A DNA stretch of 5,217 bases from Flavobacteriaceae bacterium (GTDB taxonomy: Bacteria > Bacteroidota > Bacteroidia > Flavobacteriales > Flavobacteriaceae): the NCBI GenBank assembly GCA_016763215.1, contig JAESUF010000294.1, positions 1 to 5,217 on the forward strand. Direction: 5' to 3'. The notes under the pieces were generated by a model. It ran no database searches. It saw nothing but the letters and a program-made list of their open reading frames with translations, and was not told the origin of the DNA. Every line of letters begins with the position of its first letter. Position 1 is the first letter of the stretch. This document shows positions 1 through 5,217 of this stretch, piece after piece. The translations under genes were made by a program, and so were the position numbers.

Positions 1-3000
1 CCCCAATGCACAGCCTTTTGGTAATGGGTTAGAAGCTTCTTTAACAGTACAAGCAGACATTGACCAATATGTGTTCAATGAGTTGTATTTAGACACCAAA
101 ATTAATGTAAAGAACAACAACCAAAATAAAGATAAATTCCTACTGAAAGGGTATTTCAAATCAGAAAAGAGTGGCGGAATTCCTTTAAACGCATATAATG
201 TTCCAAGAGGTTCTGTTACAGTTACTGCTGGAGGTAGACAGTTGGTTGAAGGGATTGATTATGTGGTGAATTATGAGGCTGGACTTGTACAAATAATTGA
301 TCTAGGATTACAATCATCAGGAATTCCAATTCAAGTAGCAACAGAGAACAATTCCTTTTTTAATCAGCAACGGAAAACCTTTATGGGAGTTGATGTTGAA
401 CATAGTTTTAATGAAAATTTTATCGTTGGAGCAACAATTTTAAATGTTAATGAAAGGCCTTTAACACCTAAAGTAAATTTTGGAGCCGAACCAATTAACA
501 ATACAATGTTGGGGTTCAATCTAGATTATTCTACAGAAGTACCATTCTTTACAAAATTGGTAAATAAATTACCTTTTGTAGATACAGATGTGCCGTCTAA
601 TTTATCTGTAAGAGCAGATATGGCTTATTTAATTCCAGGGTCACCAAATGGAATTGATGTTGCTGGTTCTGCCATTGCTTATATAGATGATTTTGAAGCT
701 TCGCAAATACCTATAAGTTTGCTAACGCCTTTACAATGGTATACAGCAAGTACGCCTCAACGATCAGGTGCTAATTTAAATGGATTGGCAAGTGATATAA
801 CCTACAATGATTTAAGATCTCGATTAGCTTGGTATACGATAGATCCTATTTTTTATGGAGCAGGAAATACTCCAGGAAATATAGATGCAGATGCATTGTC
901 TAGAGCAGAAACAAGACAAATTAATTTCAATGAATTATTCCCGAATCAAGAATTAGACATCACTCAGCAAACATTGCTAAGAACATTAGATTTAGCCTAT
1001 TTCCCTAGTGAAAGAGGCCCTTATAATTTTGATACTGATAATGTAAGTGCTGATGGAACATTTAACAATCCAGATACACGTTGGGCTGGAATTATGCGCC
1101 CGTTAACAACCAATAATTTTGAGCAAGCAAACGTAGAGTACATCCAGTTTTGGGTTCAAGATCCTTATGAGAACTATTCTATTACAAATGCTGAAGGTTT
1201 ACCTACGGGAATGAATCCACAAGACCCGCAAAATCAAGTAGGAGAATTGTATTTTAATTTAGGGAATATTTCTGAAGATATATTAAAGGACAACCGTAAA
1301 ATGTATGAGAATGGTTTGCCAACAGACGGTACTTCCGTTAATACGATACAAACAATTTGGGGAAAAGCTCCTACGAATCCTTCTATTTTATATGCTTTCG
1401 ATGAAGATGGAGCTTCAAGAATAAATCAGGATATAGGATTAGATGGATTAACAGATGATGAGGAACGGTTGATGTTTCCTGCTTTTGCAAGTTTGCTCGA
1501 TCCGGCATCAGATAATTATCAATATTATAGAGGAAGTGAGTTAGATGCAATAGATGCTTCTATCATTACTAGATATAAATTATTCAATAACACACAAGGG
1601 AATTCGCCAACATTAAATCAATCAACAGAACCATTTCCTACATCTTCAACAACATATCCAGATGTTGAAGATATTAACAGAGATCAAACAATGAATACGG
1701 TTGAGAGTTACTTTGAATACAAGGTTTCTCTTAATAAGAGTGATTTGGTGGTCGGTCAAAATTTTATTGTAGATCAAAAAGATACGCAGGTTACTTTAAA
1801 CAATGGTGTAACCCAAACAGCAAGATGGTATCAGTTTAGAATTCCTGTTCGTTCGGGAACCCCGATTAACAACATATCAGATTTTAATAGTATTCGGTTT
1901 ATTAGAATGTTTGTTACAAAATTTAAGATGCCCGTTGTTTTACGTTTTGGAGAACTAGATTTGGTCCGTGGTGATTGGAGACGTTATACGAGAACGTTGG
2001 ATCCAACCGTGACTCCAGACCAAGAATTAACACAACAGGAATTAAATGATTTTGAAGTAGGTGTAGTAAACATAGAACAAAACGAAGGAAGATATGTATT
2101 GCCTCCAGGGATTGTTAGAGAACGATTGCAAGGAAGTACTACAGTACAACAACAGAATGAACAATCTGTTTCTATTAAAGTAACAAACTTGTCTCAAAAC
2201 AAAATTAGAGCGATTTATAAGAACATTAGTGTTGATTTGCGTAGATATAAGCAATTAAAAATGTTTTTGCATGCAGAACCTATAATGATTAATGGTGTAA
2301 GTGATGATGAACTAACGGCAATTATTCGATTAGGAACGGATCTAAATGATAATTTTTATCAATTAGAATTGCCTTTAAAGTTATCTCCAGATGGGAGTTT
2401 AGCACCTTTAGATGTTTGGCCCGAGGCAAACAATTTAGAAGCAATGCTTGAGGAACTTGGGAAAACAAAATTAGCGAGAGATGTTGCAAATATTGCAAAT
2501 CCAATGACCTTTGCCGTCAATGAATTGTATCCGCTATCTGCAGACATAGACCCCACAAAATTGGCGATTCGAGTAAAAGGGAATCCAACATTAGCAGCAG
2601 TGAGAACCATTATGTTGGGAATTAGAAATAATGCTCCAGTTGATAAAAGTGCAGAAATTTGGTTTAATGAACTGCGTTCTGCAGGATTAGATAACAAAGG
2701 AGGGTGGGCAGCTGTAGTTAGTGCTGATGCAAACTTTGCAGATATTGCCAATGTTTCTTTAACAGGAAGAATGCAAACGGTAGGCTTTGGAAATATTGAA
2801 GATAGAGTAAGCCAACGTTCATTAGATGAAACAAAACAATATGATATTTCTACAAGTATCTATTTAGGGAAAATGTTGCCCAAGAAATGGGGAATTCAAT
2901 TGCCGATGAGCTATAGTATTGGAGAACAATTTATAGATCCAAAATTTGATCCTCAATACCAAGATGTAACTTTAGAAGAAGCAAGGGAAGTAAATCCTAA

Positions 3001-5217
3001 TAGTGCGTTTTCTAGAGACTATACAAAACGAAAAAGTATTAGTTTTATCAATGTTAAAAAGAATAGAAATCCAGAATCCTCTAAGAAACCGAAGTTTTAT
3101 GATGTAGAGAATCTATCCGTTTCTTATGCGTTTAATGAAGAAACACATAGAGATTATAATATAGAAAAGGCTATTAGGCAAAGTGTGACGGCTTCTGCAT
3201 CCTATGCATTTAATTTTAAGCCCAAATTCTTTGAGCCTTTCAAAAAAAGCAAGCTGTTAAAAAGCAAATATTTACAGTTAATTAGAGATTTCAATTTCAA
3301 CCCTATTCCTAAAACTTTAGCTATTAATTCAAGGATTAACAGAGATTTTAATGAACAACGTTCTAGAAATTTAGTTGCAGGATTTAGTGCCCAACCTACA
3401 CTGACTCAGCGTAGATTTTTATTTGATTGGGATTATTCAGTTGGTTTTGACTTTACCAAGTCACTCTCAGTTAATTTCAATGCAACCAACGGATTCATCT
3501 ATGATTCGTTTGGAGGAGGAGAAGAATTAGAGATTTTCGATAACTTTTTTAATATTGGCAGACCCAATCAGTACCACCAAACGCTTAATGCAACTTATAA
3601 ACTTCCATTAAATAAACTTCCTTATTTAAAGTTTTTAGCAGTGGATTATGGATACACAGCAGATTTTGATTGGCAGGCATCATCACAGGATCTAGAGATT
3701 GTACAAAAGGTTGGTAATTTAATACAAAATGCAAACAAGCATAATGTTACAGGAACATTGAATTTTGCTCGCTTGTATAGAGACACCAAATTTGAGCGGT
3801 TGTTTGTAAAGAAAGGGAATACAAGGACATCTGGACCTCTTGGAGGGCCAGGAACTCCTAAAGTGCCAGGAGCTTCTAAAAAGAATAAAAAGCCATTAGG
3901 GCAAAAGATACTCAAAGGATTTTATGATGTAATTACTTCTGTGAAAACTGGAAAAATTAGCTACACAGAAACCAATGGTCAGTTATTACCTGGTTATGCT
4001 CCAGAAGTAGGTTTTTTAGGAAGAGATAACTATAGTGGTGGATTAGCACCTTCCCTTGGGTTCGTTTTTGGAAGTCAGGTAGACATAAGAAATAGAGCTT
4101 TAACAAATGGATGGTTGGTAGCACCAAGAGCGATAGGAGGAGATTACTACGATAAAACATATAGTAGAACTCATTACAATACCTTAGATTATAACTTTTC
4201 GTTAAAGCCATTGAAAGATTTAAGCATAGAAATCACCGGGAATAGAATTAACACAAGGAATATTTCTCAACAGTTAGATATTATTCCAGATCTTATCGAT
4301 CTAAATAATACAAACGGAATTATCAACCCTGATATTCCGGCATTTATCACAGGGAATTTTAGTACGAGTTATTCCATGTTCTCAACGTCTTTTAAAAATG
4401 GAGATGAGCTATTTCAGCAATTGAGAAGTAATAGAGTAACTGTTTCTAGGCGATTAGGAACTCAAGCAGGTATTGACATTACGAATCCTGGTAATTTAAA
4501 TCCAGACGGCACAGTCATCGGGTTTAATGCCGATAGTCAAGATGTATTACTTTCTGCATTCTTATCGGCTTATTCAGGAAAAGATCCAAACAAGGTTAAA
4601 TTAGGATTGTTTAGAGACATTCCTATTCCTAACTGGAACCTTCGATATACAGGATTTATGAAATACAAGTGGTTTAAAAAGAACTTTAGTAGTTTTAGTT
4701 TAAGCCATGGTTACAGGTCTTCATATACCGTTTCTAACTTTACAAATAACCTTCAATATGATGTGAATGATCCTTTTGGAACTGGAAATATTAACCCTAT
4801 AAACAACAATTATAATTCAGAATTACTAGTGTCTTCTGTTAGTTTGATTGATGAATTTAATCCTTTAATTCGGGTAGATATGAAGATGAAAAACTCATTT
4901 TCTTTTAAAGGAGAGGTTAATAGAGACAGAACGCTCACAATGAATTTTAACAATACAACGCTTACAGATATTAAAGGAACAGAATACGTACTTGGTTTTG
5001 GATATGTGTTTAAAGATGTGAAAGTAAAAACGTCTTTTACAGGAAAAAAACAGACCTTAAAAGGAGACATAAATGTAAGGGCCGACATTTCTATGAGAAA
5101 TAACTTAACCTTAATCCGGTCTGTAAATTCAGACAATGATCAAATTAGCGGAGGGCAAAAATTATTTTCTTTAAAACTCACGGCAGATTATAGATTAAAT
5201 AGTAATTTACCGGCGTC
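1..5217 (+). CDS. sprA: SprA/Sov, T9SS outer-membrane translocon (partial at both ends)
   Basis: SprA forms the outer-membrane channel through which the type IX secretion system exports folded cargo carrying a C-terminal signal; in gliding flavobacteria it is also needed to deliver adhesins such as SprB. Published F. johnsoniae structures show a single-chain 36-strand beta-barrel that binds PorV and a plug protein at a lateral opening. Here frame 2 is open for 1738 codons (2..5215) with no stop; base 1 ends the preceding codon and the last two bases begin another. Family-typical segments occur in order: EGIDYVVNY (83-91), YIDDFE (227-232), DIGLDGL (477-483), YPDVEDIN (552-559), YVLPPGI (698-704), IRVKGNPTL (856-864), EIWFNELR (885-892), LPGYAPEVGF (1329-1338), PIPNWNLRYTGF (1541-1552) and FNPLIRVD (1619-1626). 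About a quarter of the protein is missing at the N-terminus, including the signal peptide, and a short tail is missing at the C-terminus. No frameshift is seen, so the gene looks intact. The family call is very secure; the species is unknown. Confidence 0.96.
185..697 (+). other. SprA conserved segment: EGxDYxVxY motif to YIDDFE motif
   Basis: This covers window residues 62-232 of SprA. It opens with a VPRGSVTVTAGG stretch (67-78) followed by LVEGIDYVVNYEAGLVQIID (81-100), a pattern of strand, turn and strand that is among the most constant parts of the family as I remember it. Alternating stretches that look like beta-strands follow (for example 106-126 and 150-157), then LSVRADMAYLIPG (201-213), and it closes with YIDDFEAS (227-234). 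I infer that this is part of the N-terminal half of the barrel leading into the next non-barrel part. The exact domain boundaries cannot be set by eye. Confidence 0.7.
1430..1720 (+). other. SprA central segment with acidic DxGLDGL turn, variable loop and PDxEDIN motif
   Basis: Window residues 477-573. The segment starts with DIGLDGLTDDEE (477-488). A polar Asn/Ser/Thr/Gln-rich loop follows (about 529-551), with no predicted strand pattern and several prolines. It ends with YPDVEDINRDQTMNTVESYFEY (552-573; key residues P553, D554, E556, D557, N559, D561 and N565). The motifs at both ends are recurrent in SprA homologues, while the loop between them is expected to vary. The segment probably lies in a soluble part outside the barrel wall; that placement is inferred. 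Confidence 0.6.
2093..2707 (+). other. SprA conserved core: YVLPPGI through EIWFNELR-GGW
   Basis: Window residues 698-902. Three strongly family-typical stretches are spaced along it: YVLPPGIVRE (698-707), IRVKGNPTLAAVRTIMLGIR (856-875), and EIWFNELRSAGL (885-896) followed by KGGWAA (899-904). Just upstream is LRFGELDLVRGDWRRY (647-662), also typical of the family. This probably corresponds to the later part of the Pfam SprA_N (motility/secretion-related) domain, which occurs twice in full-length SprA; the Pfam assignment is from memory and not computed. Confidence 0.65.
2708..5215 (+). other. C-terminal beta-barrel half of SprA (incomplete at its end)
   Basis: Window residues 903-1738. From here on the protein is a run of alternating polar and hydrophobic/aromatic stretches of about 8-12 residues separated by Asn/Gly/Asp-rich turns, as in transmembrane beta-strands. 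Conserved points are GRPNQYHQTLNATYKLP (1186-1202) with YTADFDW (1218-1224), LPGYAPEVGFLGRDNY (1329-1344), PIPNWNLRYTGF (1541-1552), FSLSHGYRSSYTVSNF (1565-1580), FNPLIRVDMKMKN (1619-1631) and GDINVRADISMRNN (1688-1701). The final strands and the C-terminal barrel-insertion signal lie beyond the window. The strand count is not determined. Confidence 0.65.
3830..3901 (+). other. Gly/Pro/Lys-rich linker within the SprA barrel region
   Basis: Window residues 1277-1300 are unlike the flanking beta-strand pattern. They are rich in glycine and proline (G1278, P1279, G1281, G1282, P1283, G1284, P1286, P1289, G1290, P1298), then basic (K1293, K1294, K1296, K1297). Proline and glycine at this density would prevent regular strand formation, so this is probably a flexible turn between two barrel strands. 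It sits between the YTADFDW strand and the conserved LPGYAPEVGF segment, where SprA homologues commonly carry a variable basic, proline-containing loop. Whether it faces the periplasm or the cell surface is not evident from sequence alone. Confidence 0.6.

Noticed and set aside
2042..2254. Minus-strand open stretch of about 70 codons
   Set aside because: It lies entirely antisense to conserved sprA coding sequence (YVLPPGI region), and its translation is low-complexity, rich in F, Y, N and S, with no recognisable domain.
2322..2751. Two overlapping minus-strand open stretches (60 and 130 codons)
   Set aside because: Both are antisense to the IRVKGNPTL and EIWFNELR segments, among the most conserved parts of SprA. 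They overlap each other in different frames; the shorter begins at a TTG, and neither shows a family motif.
3646..3915. Minus-strand open stretch of 89 codons with a Gly/Pro-rich, collagen-like piece
   Set aside because: The Gly/Pro run is simply the complement of the Gly/Pro-rich linker codons of sprA (ggn and ccn are complementary), so it is a composition mirror, not a gene.
3957..4211. Minus-strand open stretch of 84 codons, Leu/Tyr-rich
   Set aside because: It is antisense to the conserved LPGYAPEVGF region of sprA; the hydrophobic look comes from complementing AT-rich codons for Asn, Lys and Glu.
4288..4302. Inverted repeat AGATC-TTATC-GATCT
   Set aside because: A five-base stem inside a coding region, with no U-run or partner site; this is expected by chance in AT-rich DNA of this length.
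4810..5136. Minus-strand open stretch of 108 codons, hydrophobic and membrane-like
   Set aside because: It starts at a TTG, lies antisense to conserved C-terminal barrel sequence (FNPLIRVD to RADISMRNN), and its Val/Leu/Phe richness mirrors the Asn/Lys/Glu codons of sprA.
1..5217. A previously undescribed system
   Set aside because: The whole window is accounted for by a single well-known gene, sprA, with no intergenic space, repeat array or embedded element that would call for another explanation.

Overview
The window is one continuous protein-coding stretch on the + strand, read in frame 2. I translated all 1738 complete codons (2..5215) and found no stop. Neither the start nor the end of the gene is inside the window. 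The product is recognised as SprA (also called Sov), the giant outer-membrane translocon of the type IX secretion system (T9SS). The call rests on a series of family-typical segments that appear in the expected order from one end of the window to the other.

The organism is most likely a member of the Bacteroidota, probably a Flavobacteriia-type bacterium. SprA is confined to that phylum, the DNA is clearly AT-rich with AT-ending codons preferred (tta, aat, aaa, gat, aga), and the protein reads like a flavobacterial SprA. I cannot name a genus.

Layout (window residue n starts at base 3n-1): residues 1-240 hold a conserved segment with an EGxDYxVxY motif and a YIDDFE motif. Residues about 241-680 are a long, mostly non-barrel-like part with a DxGLDGL acidic turn, a polar variable loop and a PDxEDIN motif. 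Residues about 681-905 hold the YVLPPGI, IRVKGNPTL and EIWFNELR segments. From about 906 to the end, alternating polar and aromatic stretches look like successive beta-strands of the C-terminal half of the barrel, interrupted by a Gly/Pro/Lys-rich linker near residue 1277. Compared with the roughly 2400-residue Flavobacterium johnsoniae protein (length from memory), the window lacks about the first quarter and a short C-terminal tail.

There is no intergenic DNA in the window. I found no RNA gene, mobile element, CRISPR array, promoter or terminator. The alternative-frame open stretches, all on the minus strand, are shadows of sprA. I do not see a previously undescribed system; the points worth a second look are properties of this SprA protein.
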